Assembly: GCA_030744435.1 (NCBI GenBank)
Contig: JASLQO010000013.1
Location: forward strand, 248,001-312,000
Direction of reading: 5' to 3'
DNA length: 64,000 bases
Source of the DNA: JASLQO01 sp002327525
GTDB taxonomy: Bacteria > Pseudomonadota > Gammaproteobacteria > Pseudomonadales > Azotimanducaceae
Of the stretch, positions 9,435 through 17,118 are shown piece after piece. A program made the translations under genes and the position numbers. Below the pieces are notes generated by a model. That model was given only the letters and a program-made list of their open reading frames with translations, did no database searches and was not told the DNA's origin. The number at the start of each line of letters is the position of its first letter. Positions within the stretch are counted from its first letter, which is position 1.

Positions 9435-10763
9435 ATGCCCAAGAGGATACTCATTGCCAATCGCAGCACCATCGCCCGACGTATAGTACGTGCCTGCAAT
9501 GCGCTCGATGTCGAATCGGTGGCCGTGTACTCCGAGGCGGATGCGGGCGCACCGCACCTGAAGGAAGCCACGGAAACAGTGGCACTCCAGGGCGTGACTG
9601 CCATGGATACCTACCTCAACCAGGGAGCCCTGTTGGATGCCATGCAGCGTACGGGCGCCGATGCGTTGCACCCGGGTTACGGTTTTCTGGCCGAAAATGC
9701 CGAATTTGCTCGTGCGGTGGTGGCAACGGGAGCGACGTTCATCGGTCCGTCACCCGACTGGATTTCGTCCATGGGGGACAAGGTGTCCGCACGAGAACTC
9801 ATGGCACAGCATGGATTTCCGACGTTCGAGGCAAGCAAGGATGTGACGGACGCCCATAATGCGCTATCGGAAGCTGCACGCATCGGCTATCCGGTGATGC
9901 TGAAACCCGTGGGCGGCGGTGGCGGCATCGGGATGCGTGTCGTGCGTGACGAGACCGAGATGCAGCTCGCCTGTCAGCAGACAGGAGCGCTGGCGGCAAG
10001 GGCTTTTGACGACGCCCGTTTGTATCTAGAGAGATGCGTAGAGAGACCCCGGCACATCGAAGTTCAGGTTTTGGGTGACAGGGCGGGCAACGTGGTGCAT
10101 GTGTATGAGCGCGAGTGCACCGTGCAGCGACGCCACCAGAAGCTGATCGAAGAGAGTCCCGCGCCGTTGGACGATCGTGGCGAGTTGGATGCCCTGGCGC
10201 AGCAAGCGGCCGCGACCCTCTCGGAACTCGGCTACGATGGCGTTGGGACGGTGGAAACGCTTCGTGCTGGCTCCGGTGAGTATGGGTTTCTCGAGATGAA
10301 CACGCGTATCCAGGTGGAGCATGGTGTTACGGAGGAGGTGACCGGCCTCGATTTGGTGACTGCCCAGATACGACTGGCAGATGGCAAAGGGCTTCCCGAG
10401 ATTCCACCCATGCACGGGCATGCGGTCGAGGCGCGGTTGTATGCGGAAGATCCACGCACGTTGATGGCCTCGACGGGGCGTCTGACGCGTTTCCGTCCAC
10501 CGGAGATGATGGGTGTGCGAGTGGAGACCGGTTATATCGAAGGTCAGTTCGTCACCCCGTTTTACGACCCGCTGTTGGCCAAGGTGATTGGCCGTGGACA
10601 TACAAGAGAACAGGCTATTGGCCGTACGTTGGTGGCGCTGAGGGGATTTGCGGTGAGCGGGGTGCACACTAACGCGCCGCTGCTGATGCGCGTGCTGGAG
10701 CATCCCGATTTTCTCGCGGGGACGCTGGATACGGAATTCGTGAGCAGACTGATACAAACATAG
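9435..10763 (+). CDS. Biotin carboxylase subunit (divergent, stand-alone)
   Basis: 442 residues from ATG 9435. ATP-grasp biotin carboxylase that would carboxylate the biotin on a carrier protein, here probably the 74-residue product of the next gene. Conserved: Lys157, HPGYGFLAEN, and the active-site string EMNTRIQVEH (Glu287, Asn289, Arg291, Glu295). Divergent: the N-terminal ANRGEIA motif reads ANRSTIA, the glycine loop reads GGGGGIGMR in place of the usual GGGG(R/K)GMR, and Gly297 stands where proline is normal (EHPVTE to EHGVTE). No biotinyl or carboxyltransferase domain is fused. The enzyme is probably active because catalytic residues remain; the acyl-CoA substrate is set by the carboxyltransferase. 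Confidence 0.88.
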   Translation: MPKRILIANRSTIARRIVRACNALDVESVAVYSEADAGAPHLKEATETVALQGVTAMDTYLNQGALLDAMQRTGADALHPGYGFLAENAEFARAVVATGATFIGPSPDWISSMGDKVSARELMAQHGFPTFEASKDVTDAHNALSEAARIGYPVMLKPVGGGGGIGMRVVRDETEMQLACQQTGALAARAFDDARLYLERCVERPRHIEVQVLGDRAGNVVHVYERECTVQRRHQKLIEESPAPLDDRGELDALAQQAAATLSELGYDGVGTVETLRAGSGEYGFLEMNTRIQVEHGVTEEVTGLDLVTAQIRLADGKGLPEIPPMHGHAVEARLYAEDPRTLMASTGRLTRFRPPEMMGVRVETGYIEGQFVTPFYDPLLAKVIGRGHTREQAIGRTLVALRGFAVSGVHTNAPLLMRVLEHPDFLAGTLDTEFVSRLIQT

Positions 10764-10778
10764 CCAACAGGAGGGGCA

Positions 10779-11003
10779 ATGGCTCGAATCGAAGTGGAGA
10801 GTGAGGTCACGGGCAACGTGTGGAAAGTGGAGGTGGAAGTGGGTGCTGTGGTGGCGGAGGGCGATGTGCTGATCATCATCGAATCCATGAAGATGGAGAT
10901 TCCGGTGGAGGCACCCGCCGACGGCAGCGTGGCAGAGGTTTTTGTCGCGGTGGAAGACGCAGTGGAAGAAGACCAGGTGCTCGCGGTGATCGAGACTCCC
11001 TGA
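10779..11003 (+). CDS. Free-standing biotinyl carrier domain
   Basis: 74 residues from ATG 10779 behind an AGGAG-like site. The whole protein is one biotinyl/lipoyl domain with the biotinylation motif ESMKMEI (biotin on Lys38). It lacks the Pro/Ala-rich linker of AccB. Sixteen bases after the biotin carboxylase and upstream of crotonase and carboxyltransferase, it is the expected mobile arm of a three-part acyl-CoA carboxylase. Confidence 0.93.
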   Translation: MARIEVESEVTGNVWKVEVEVGAVVAEGDVLIIIESMKMEIPVEAPADGSVAEVFVAVEDAVEEDQVLAVIETP

Positions 11004-11046
11004 TAACGTTGTTTTTTTATTCATTAGGACCAATAAGGAGCGCAAG

Positions 11047-11865
11047 ATGACGGATCTCGTGACTATCGACATAACGGATGGCGTCGCCGACGTTCGGCTC
11101 AATCGGCCGGATAAATACAATGCGCTGTCGCCGGAAATGTTCGACGCGATCGTCAAGGCAGGCGAACATCTCGCTGAGGCGAGGGATGTGCGTGCGGTGG
11201 TGCTCTCCGGCAATGGGCGTGGTTTCTGTGCCGGTCTCGACATGAGCACGATGCAGGGATTTGGTAGCGGTGGCGGACAGAGTGGCGGCAGCGCCGCAAA
11301 CCTGCTGAAGCGCAACGAGCGTCCGGAGAACTATGCGCAGCGCCCGGGTATGGTGTGGAAGCGGATGCCGGTGCCCACGATTGCAGCGATACATGGCGTT
11401 GCGTACGGCGGTGGTTGTCAGATTGCCCTCGGGGCGGACATTCGCTTCGCAGCACCCGATGCCAAGATCTCCGTGATGGAGATCAAATGGGGACTCATCC
11501 CGGACATGAGCCTGACGCAGACGCTGCGCGACGTGGTGACGCTGGATGTGGCTAAGGAGCTGACCTTTACCGGTCGTGTCATGAACGGGGATCAGGCGAA
11601 GGAGCTGGGCCTGGTGACGCATGTTGCTGATGATCCGTTGCAGGCGGCGATGGACCTGGCCAGCGAGATAGCGGGCAAATCGCCAGATGCGGTGCGCGCT
11701 GGCAAGAAGCTGTTCGAGGCATCCTGGCATGCCGACGACCGAACGGGTCTCGAACTCGAGTCGTCGCTGCAGATGAAACTGATCGGAAGCCCGAATCAGA
11801 TCGAAGCCGTGAAGGCCAATTTCGAGAACCGCGCACCTGAGTTTGAGGATACCTCCGATAGTTGA
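11047..11865 (+). CDS. Crotonase-family enzyme (enoyl-CoA hydratase/isomerase-like)
   Basis: 272 residues from ATG 11047 with a strong AAGGAG site. Has the crotonase oxyanion-hole motifs FCAGLDM and GVAYGGGCQIAL. The residue matching enoyl-CoA hydratase Glu144 is Gln125; the Glu164 equivalent is present (Glu145), and an Asp sits eight residues later (Asp153, IPDM), a spacing like the acid pair of dienoyl-CoA isomerases. A simple hydratase role is therefore doubtful, and isomerase or another crotonase reaction is plausible. It sits inside the carboxylase operon, pointing to breakdown of an unsaturated or branched acyl-CoA. Confidence 0.85.
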   Translation: MTDLVTIDITDGVADVRLNRPDKYNALSPEMFDAIVKAGEHLAEARDVRAVVLSGNGRGFCAGLDMSTMQGFGSGGGQSGGSAANLLKRNERPENYAQRPGMVWKRMPVPTIAAIHGVAYGGGCQIALGADIRFAAPDAKISVMEIKWGLIPDMSLTQTLRDVVTLDVAKELTFTGRVMNGDQAKELGLVTHVADDPLQAAMDLASEIAGKSPDAVRAGKKLFEASWHADDRTGLELESSLQMKLIGSPNQIEAVKANFENRAPEFEDTSDS

Positions 11866-11900
11866 ATGACCAGTTGACTCGGAGAGGGCTGAGGAAAGCA

Positions 11901-13454
11901 ATGAGCTGGGAAAAAGAGGTCCGCGAACTAGAGCGCAGACGTCAACTCGCCAAACAGCAGGGTGGTAGAGACGGCATAGCACGCCAGCATGCCAAGGGCC
12001 GTCTCACCATTCGAGAGCGCGTCGATGCACTGCTCGATGAGGGCAGTTTCCGCGAGCAGGGACAGGCAACAGCCATTCCGGACTACGACGACAACGATGA
12101 ACTGTTGGGCTTCGTACCGGCCAACTACGTGGTTGGATTCGGCAAGATAGACGGCCGGCGCGTGGTGGTGGGCGGAGAAGACTTCACGCTGAAGGGCGGC
12201 TCGCCCAATGCGGCGGGCTTGCGCAAGAGCGTGTACGCGGAGCACCTCGCCAGTCAATACCGCGTGCCTTTCGTGCGCATGCTCGAGGGGGGCGGGGGCA
12301 GTGTGAAAGGTGGCGGACGCAAGGGTGGTACAGTCGGTGAGCCGGTGTTCAGCGAACCGCGTTTCAAGATCATTGCGGACGTGATGTCTGAAGTACCCGT
12401 CATTTCTGGAGCGATGGGAGCGGTGGCCGGGTTTCCGGCCGGTCGGCTGGTGGCGTCACACTTTTCCGTGATGACCAGGCACACCGCGCAGGTTTTGATC
12501 GGAGGGCCCGCGTTGGTGGAGCGCGCTCTTGGCGTACGCCTCACCAAGGACGAACTCGGTGGCGCCGAGATACATGCCAGCAGCGGCATCATCGACAATC
12601 TCGCGGAGGACGAGTACGACGCTTTTCGTCAGATGCGGCAGTTTCTGAGTTACCTGCCATCCAATGTGTTTGAACGCACCAAGCGCCTCCCCTGCAACGA
12701 CACCCGCGAGCGTATGGAGCAGGATCTGCTGAGCGCGGTGCCGCGTGAGGCCAATACCCCGTTTGATATGCGCGCAATTCTAGAGATGGTGTTCGACCTG
12801 GGCTCCTTTTTCGAGATGGCGCCTTACTACGGACCGAGTCAGATCTGCGGTTTCGCGCGTCTCGACGGGCAGCCGGTGGGTGTGCTCGCCAACGACAACA
12901 ACCACTATGCGGGAGCGATGACGGCGGAAGCGGCCCAGAAATACCGCCGCTTCGTGGAGACCTGCGATACCTTTCACGTTCCGGTAGTCAACTTCGTGGA
13001 TCAGCCAGGCTTTATGATCGGCCCGGAGGCCGAGAAGAACGGGACTATCCGCTATGGAATGGCGGCGGTTGCCGCGGCCGCCCAGGCTACCATCCCGTGG
13101 GCGGTGATTCAGGTGCACAAGGGATTCGGTGTCGCGACGGCCGCGCACTATGCGCCAGGTTCGTATGTCCTGGCATGGCCCTCGGTAGAATCCGGAGCCC
13201 TCCCGCTGGAGGGCGGTGTGGCCGTGGCCTTCCACCGGGAGATCGCCGCCGCTGGGGATCCGGATGCAAAGCGCAAGCAACTGGAAGACGGGTTGCGTCA
13301 GGCACGTTCGCCGTTTCCACGCGCAGAGTCGTTCGCGGTGCACGAACTCATCGACCCCCGTGAGACACGCCCGATGCTGTGCGAGTGGGTGGATTGGATC
13401 CAGACGCAGCTCGATCAGCTGACCGGTCAGGTGCGGTTCGGTATGCGGCCGTAG
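11901..13454 (+). CDS. Acyl-CoA carboxylase carboxyltransferase subunit
   Basis: 517 residues from ATG 11901 with GAGGAA upstream; an in-frame TTG at 11862 overlaps the crotonase stop. Fused N and C crotonase-like halves as in propionyl-/methylcrotonyl-CoA carboxylase beta chains: RERVDALLD near the start, GGEDFTLKGGS, GGPALVERALG, then NFVDQPGFMIG and KGFGVATAAHYAPGS. It transfers CO2 from biotin to an acyl-CoA. It completes a set with the biotin carboxylase and free biotinyl protein. Substrate (propionyl, methylcrotonyl, geranyl or another acyl-CoA) cannot be read by eye. Confidence 0.9.
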   Translation: MSWEKEVRELERRRQLAKQQGGRDGIARQHAKGRLTIRERVDALLDEGSFREQGQATAIPDYDDNDELLGFVPANYVVGFGKIDGRRVVVGGEDFTLKGGSPNAAGLRKSVYAEHLASQYRVPFVRMLEGGGGSVKGGGRKGGTVGEPVFSEPRFKIIADVMSEVPVISGAMGAVAGFPAGRLVASHFSVMTRHTAQVLIGGPALVERALGVRLTKDELGGAEIHASSGIIDNLAEDEYDAFRQMRQFLSYLPSNVFERTKRLPCNDTRERMEQDLLSAVPREANTPFDMRAILEMVFDLGSFFEMAPYYGPSQICGFARLDGQPVGVLANDNNHYAGAMTAEAAQKYRRFVETCDTFHVPVVNFVDQPGFMIGPEAEKNGTIRYGMAAVAAAAQATIPWAVIQVHKGFGVATAAHYAPGSYVLAWPSVESGALPLEGGVAVAFHREIAAAGDPDAKRKQLEDGLRQARSPFPRAESFAVHELIDPRETRPMLCEWVDWIQTQLDQLTGQVRFGMRP

Positions 13455-13484
13455 GAAGCCATTCCCGATTAGCATCGCAAGGAT

Positions 13485-13516
13485 CATCCCCTGGCATCCC
13501 CTGGCATCCCCAGGGG
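13485..13516. repeat. Tandem decamer with hairpin after carboxyltransferase gene
   Basis: CATCCCCTGG occurs twice in tandem (13485-13494, 13495-13504) with a third partial copy. CCCCTGG (13498-13504) pairs with CCAGGGG (13510-13516) across a five-base loop. No T-tract follows, so terminator function is uncertain. Confidence 0.5.
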
Positions 13517-13555
13517 AAATAGGGAATGTCCTATAGGGAATGTATAGGGATAGGG
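13513..13555 (+). other. G-run cluster (possible quadruplex) upstream of SDR
   Basis: Five runs of three or four G (13513, 13522, 13536, 13547, 13553) are separated by 3-11 bases, built on repeats of TAGGGA. This satisfies a loose G-quadruplex pattern. It lies 78-120 bases before the SDR start at 13633. Confidence 0.4.
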
Positions 13556-13632
13556 ACTCGGTTGGTGCGTGGCGTGGCGGGCGAGGAAAACATAGAATGC
13601 GCGTCCGAAAACTCTAGTTATAAGAGGAACGC

Positions 13633-14499
13633 ATGAGCTATTCGTTTGATGACAAGGTCGCGATCATCACGGGCGCTGGCGGTGGTCTCGGCCGTTGTCA
13701 CGCGCTGGAACTGGCTAGCCGCGGCTGCAAAGTCGTGGTCAACGACCTCGGCGGTGCGATGGATGGGACCGGTGGTAGCTCGGACGCCGCCAATGCGGTG
13801 GTAGAAGAGATCAAGGCGTCCGGTGGCGAAGCCATTGCAAACGGCGGCTCGGTTTCCGATCCTGCGGGTGCACAGAGCATAGTCGGCGATGCCATGGATG
13901 CCTGGGGCCGTGTGGATATCCTGATCAACAATGCCGGTATTCTGCGTGACAAGTCGTTTGGCAAAATGACCATGGATGACTTTCGCCTGGTACTGGAGGT
14001 GCACCTGCTTGGCGCCGTGTACGTCACGCACGCCGCGTGGCCGATCATGCGCGAGCAGAACTATGGCCGCATCGTGATGACGACCTCACCGAGCGGGCTG
14101 TACGGGAATTTCGGTCAGACTAACTACGGCGCGGCCAAGCTCGCTCAGGTCGGCTTCATGAATGCGCTGAAGATCGAGGGGGCGAAAAACAACATCCACA
14201 CCAATGCAATCGCGCCCGTGGCGGCGACTCGCATGACTGAAGACCTGATGCCGGAAGAAGCCCTGAAAGCACTTGGTCCGGAGTTGGTGACTCCCGCCGT
14301 GGTCTATCTCTGCACTGAAGATGCACCCAATGGCGTGATCCTGCAGGCGGCGGGTGGACAGTTTTCCATTGCCTGCATGGTTGAAAACGAGGGGGTCAAT
14401 ATCGGAGTGGATGCAAGCGTCGAAGACATCGCCGACAACTACGAGAAGATCGCGGACCTCTCGGGCGCGAAGCCCCGTGGCATGCTGCAGCTCGGTTGA
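13633..14499 (+). CDS. SDR dehydrogenase resembling MFE-2 3-hydroxyacyl-CoA domain
   Basis: 288 residues from ATG 13633, preceded by AGAGGAACGC. N-terminal TGAGGGLGR loop, VNDLGGAMDGTG after beta-2, NNAGILRDKSF, catalytic Ser in TTSPSG and YGAAK. The VNDLGG and ILRDKSF patterns are characteristic of the dehydrogenase half of peroxisomal multifunctional enzyme type 2 and its bacterial relatives, which oxidise 3-hydroxyacyl-CoA esters. The C-terminal 60 residues extend beyond a classical SDR. Probably acts in the same acyl-CoA pathway as the carboxylase cluster, 178 bases upstream. Confidence 0.87.
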   Translation: MSYSFDDKVAIITGAGGGLGRCHALELASRGCKVVVNDLGGAMDGTGGSSDAANAVVEEIKASGGEAIANGGSVSDPAGAQSIVGDAMDAWGRVDILINNAGILRDKSFGKMTMDDFRLVLEVHLLGAVYVTHAAWPIMREQNYGRIVMTTSPSGLYGNFGQTNYGAAKLAQVGFMNALKIEGAKNNIHTNAIAPVAATRMTEDLMPEEALKALGPELVTPAVVYLCTEDAPNGVILQAAGGQFSIACMVENEGVNIGVDASVEDIADNYEKIADLSGAKPRGMLQLG

Positions 14500-14518
14500 T
14501 CAGAATCGAAGACCGGCC

Positions 14519-14542
14519 GAAGGACGCTTGGGAGTGTCCTTC
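14519..14542. terminator. Hairpin between convergent genes
   Basis: GAAGGAC (14519-14525) and GTCCTTC (14536-14542) form a seven-base stem with a ten-base loop, just after the SDR stop and just after the small minus-strand ORF. It lacks a clear T-tract on either strand, so it is a weak bidirectional terminator candidate. Confidence 0.4.
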
Positions 14543-14552
14543 AGCGCCCCGG

Positions 14553-14675
14553 TTAGTTGTGGCCGAGGACGAAGTTCTCGTTTGAGTCGTCTCTCGACTC
14601 GCATTTTCGCTCGGTAGAGTCCGCAGCCTGCGGTTCCGTCTGCTCTTGCGATTCTGTGATCTTGTCGTCGTCCAT
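14553..14675 (-). CDS. Small acidic protein, 40 residues
   Basis: In the 288-base gap between the SDR and a methyltransferase, the minus strand carries an ATG (14675-14673) with AAAGGA eight bases upstream, followed by 40 codons to TAA. The product is very acidic and polar (begins MDDDKITESQEQ, ends ENFVLGHN), with one Cys and no hydrophobic segment. Clean start signals and a hairpin just past the stop argue for a real gene; I recognise no family. The overlapping 98-codon minus frame is Arg/Ser-rich and looks like a shadow. Confidence 0.45.
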   Translation of the reverse strand: MDDDKITESQEQTEPQAADSTERKCESRDDSNENFVLGHN

Positions 14676-14787
14676 GTTTGGGATCCTTTCAAACCATTTG
14701 GACTTGTGGCTCTAACCGAAGTCTAGTTGAAACGACGACGCGCAATTGAGACCGTGTTAATGAACTTACCCGTTGGAGGCTTGACGC

Positions 14788-15393
14788 GTGGAATTACCCA
14801 TCGACCCCGAATCGATCAAGGGATTCCTGCATCCGGACGAAGGTCACCGACTATTCGACCTTGCTGCCCAGGTCGAAGGCCCGTGTCTGGAAGTGGGAAG
14901 TTACTGTGGGAAGTCCACATTGTACGTGGGCGCTGCGTGCAAAACGCGCGGTAGCCTGCTCTATGCCATCGACCACCACCGGGGTTCCGAGGAGCACCAG
15001 CTGGGTGAGGAGTATCACGACCCGGATCTGTTCGATACGGGCAGTGGCAAGCTGGACTCGTTTCGCACCTTTCGGGAAACGGTGGAGAGGGCGGGCTTGA
15101 CGGGAACGGTGGTACCCATCGTGGCGGCGTCTGCTATGGCGGGCAGATACTGGAACACGCCGCTCGGGCTCGTCTTCATAGACGGGGGACACAGCCGCGA
15201 AGCTGCACTAACCGATTTTCGAACCTGGGCGCCGCACGTGGCGCCGGGTGGTGTACTCGCTATCCACGACATATTCCCGGATCCAGCCGATGGCGGTCAG
15301 GCGCCGCACGAGATCTACCAGCTGGCGCTTGCATCTGGGCGGTTCGAGGCGATGCCCATGACACACACGCTTGGTACCCTGCGCCGTATCTGA
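14788..15393 (+). CDS. Class I SAM-dependent methyltransferase
   Basis: 201 residues from GTG 14788 with TTGGAGG eight bases upstream. Rossmann-type SAM methyltransferase: CLEVGSYCGKST (motif I), AIDHH after beta-2, LVFIDGGH (motif IV-like) and PGGVLAIHD. The IDGGH and HD features match the Methyltransf_24 group, often found with glycan or secondary-metabolite genes. Its 3' end faces the end of the prenyltransferase-like gene four bases away, so the two operons converge. Substrate unknown. Confidence 0.8.
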   Translation: MELPIDPESIKGFLHPDEGHRLFDLAAQVEGPCLEVGSYCGKSTLYVGAACKTRGSLLYAIDHHRGSEEHQLGEEYHDPDLFDTGSGKLDSFRTFRETVERAGLTGTVVPIVAASAMAGRYWNTPLGLVFIDGGHSREAALTDFRTWAPHVAPGGVLAIHDIFPDPADGGQAPHEIYQLALASGRFEAMPMTHTLGTLRRI

Positions 15394-15397
15394 ATCG

Positions 15398-16402
15398 TCA
15401 GATGCCGGGCCCGAAGAAATCGCTCGCCGGTGTCAGCTGGAACAAAGCGTCCGCGGCCAGCATGACCGCCCCGGCGGTCCACGTGGGACGCTCATCGGGC
15501 CAGAGTATTCCGTCTTCGAACGCGTAACCCGTCCACCAGGAGCCGTCCTCGGCCTGAAAGCGGCGGATATCGTCAAACAACCGGTGTGCATCGTCCTCGC
15601 GCCTGGAAACGATGCACGCTAGCGTCAACTCACAGGTCTCTGCGACGGTCACCCATGGCTGGTTCGACACGCAGCGACAGCCAAGCTCGGGTTCAACGAA
15701 CTCCTCCCAGCGCACGTCGAGTCGGGTCCGGGCGTGAGTAGCGTTGATCACGCCCGTCATCACCGGATAAAACCAATCCATCGAGTAGCGCTCCTTCGAC
15801 TCCCAGGTTCTGTCGAAGCGCTCGGGATTGTGACGCAACGCATGGATAATGTGCACACGGGCCTTGCACCAGTGGCGAACGGACGAATCGTCCGGGGCCA
15901 CCAGGCGCGAGAGTGCCACGGCGCAATCGATACTCTTGCAGATAGAGCTGCAGCCGGTCACCAGAGCGTCCTTGTTGATGCCGGTTCGGGTATCGAGTGC
16001 CCAGTAAATTTCTCCGGTGGGTGCTTGCAAGGAGAGTACGAAATCGATGGCACGTTTCACCATCGGCCACATATCTGCGGCAAACGCGTGATTCCTGGAG
16101 ATGCGGTAATGGTGCCACACACCGGTCGCAACATAGGCGACGAAATTGGTTTCAGCGCGGGTGCCGTCTACCACATCGTCGCCCTTGTACGCGGCCATCC
16201 ACGAACCATCCGGCAACTGATGTCGGGCAAGCCAGACATAGGCGGCTTCTGCTTCGCGCAGGTGCCCGCCTACCGAGAGGCCCATGGCTGCTTCGACGTG
16301 ATCCCACGGATCCAGAATGCCACCGTGAAACCAGGGAATCGCGCCATCTTCCGCTTGCACGGAGGCGATGTAGCGCGCGGTGCGTTCAACCATTTGCTTC
16401 AC
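15398..16402 (-). CDS. Prenyltransferase/squalene-cyclase-like alpha-barrel protein
   Basis: 334 residues. Repeated motifs such as QLPDGSWMAAY, QAPTGEIYWAL and QAEDGSWWTGY are the QW-like repeats of the alpha/alpha-barrel terpenoid cyclase/prenyltransferase superfamily. No canonical DxDD or DxxDD catalytic motif is evident, so a cyclase reaction is not assured. ATG overlaps the stop of the upstream methyltransferase by four bases, making it the third gene of a glycosyltransferase-methyltransferase operon. Possible role: processing a lipid or a glycan; unproven. Confidence 0.7.
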   Translation of the reverse strand: MKQMVERTARYIASVQAEDGAIPWFHGGILDPWDHVEAAMGLSVGGHLREAEAAYVWLARHQLPDGSWMAAYKGDDVVDGTRAETNFVAYVATGVWHHYRISRNHAFAADMWPMVKRAIDFVLSLQAPTGEIYWALDTRTGINKDALVTGCSSICKSIDCAVALSRLVAPDDSSVRHWCKARVHIIHALRHNPERFDRTWESKERYSMDWFYPVMTGVINATHARTRLDVRWEEFVEPELGCRCVSNQPWVTVAETCELTLACIVSRREDDAHRLFDDIRRFQAEDGSWWTGYAFEDGILWPDERPTWTAGAVMLAADALFQLTPASDFFGPGI

Positions 16403-17118
16403 GCATTGCTCCTCACGAAGTACATCACCAGGCTCTTCCCGATGAGCGGATTGAGCAGCCGCTCAAGCACCCGTGTGATCCGCGGCTTGTTCATGAGATC
16501 CCACACCAGCATCTTGTGGTACATGCGAACGGGCCAGGTGTCCTCGCCGCGATCCCAGAACAGGCAGCGCAACCACCAATAAGGAGAGTGCAGGCCGTGA
16601 GCGAAATGCCGGTTGAAACAGTGCAGCCCCTTGCGTTGAATGCACTCCTTCAGCCACCCAGCCTTGAAGATGCGCACATGTCCGCCTTCCACCTCGTGAT
16701 AGGCGTCAGAGAACTGCCAGCACAGCCACTCCGGAAACCAGCGTGGCACACTCACGGCCAGCAGGCCTCCGGGTTTCAACACGCGGCGGATCTCTGACAG
16801 CATGCCGTTGTAGTCGGGAACGTGTTCCAGCACTTCGGCGCAGATCACCTTGTCAAAGCTGGCGTCGGCAAACGGCAACCGAAGCCCGCTACCATTGATG
16901 AATCCAAGCGAGCGATTCACGAGATCCGGATTCTCGAATTCGGCGAAACGCGCACTGGCCGTGCCCAGATCCTGCAGTGAGAGATCCACGCCCACCACCT
17001 GAACCTCCCCTTCGAGATAGGCGGTAATCGCATGCCGCCCCTCGCCACAGCCGAGGTCGAGCAGCCGCTCCCCCTGACGTAGATCTAACTGGCTGAAATC
17101 GATGGTGGTCAGGCTCAT
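16399..17118 (-). CDS. Class I SAM-dependent methyltransferase
   Basis: 239 residues. Motif I is LDLGCGEGRHA, followed by VGVDLS, a KVICAEVLEHV block and LKPGGLLAVSVP, typical of Methyltransf_11/UbiE-like small-molecule methyltransferases. It overlaps by four bases both the glycosyltransferase before it and the alpha-barrel gene after it, so the three are translationally coupled. Probably modifies the same glycan or lipid product; acceptor unknown. Confidence 0.83.
   Translation of the reverse strand: MSLTTIDFSQLDLRQGERLLDLGCGEGRHAITAYLEGEVQVVGVDLSLQDLGTASARFAEFENPDLVNRSLGFINGSGLRLPFADASFDKVICAEVLEHVPDYNGMLSEIRRVLKPGGLLAVSVPRWFPEWLCWQFSDAYHEVEGGHVRIFKAGWLKECIQRKGLHCFNRHFAHGLHSPYWWLRCLFWDRGEDTWPVRMYHKMLVWDLMNKPRITRVLERLLNPLIGKSLVMYFVRSNA

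Noticed and set aside
10026..11315. Long minus-strand open frame of 429 codons
   Set aside because: It is opposite the biotin carboxylase, biotinyl and crotonase genes, which have clear families. The product is His/Arg-rich with no motif, typical of an antisense shadow in GC-rich DNA.
14396..14692. 98-codon minus frame overlapping the 40-residue ORF
   Set aside because: Arg/Ser-rich composition and overlap with the SDR 3' end; the 40-codon frame has better start signals.
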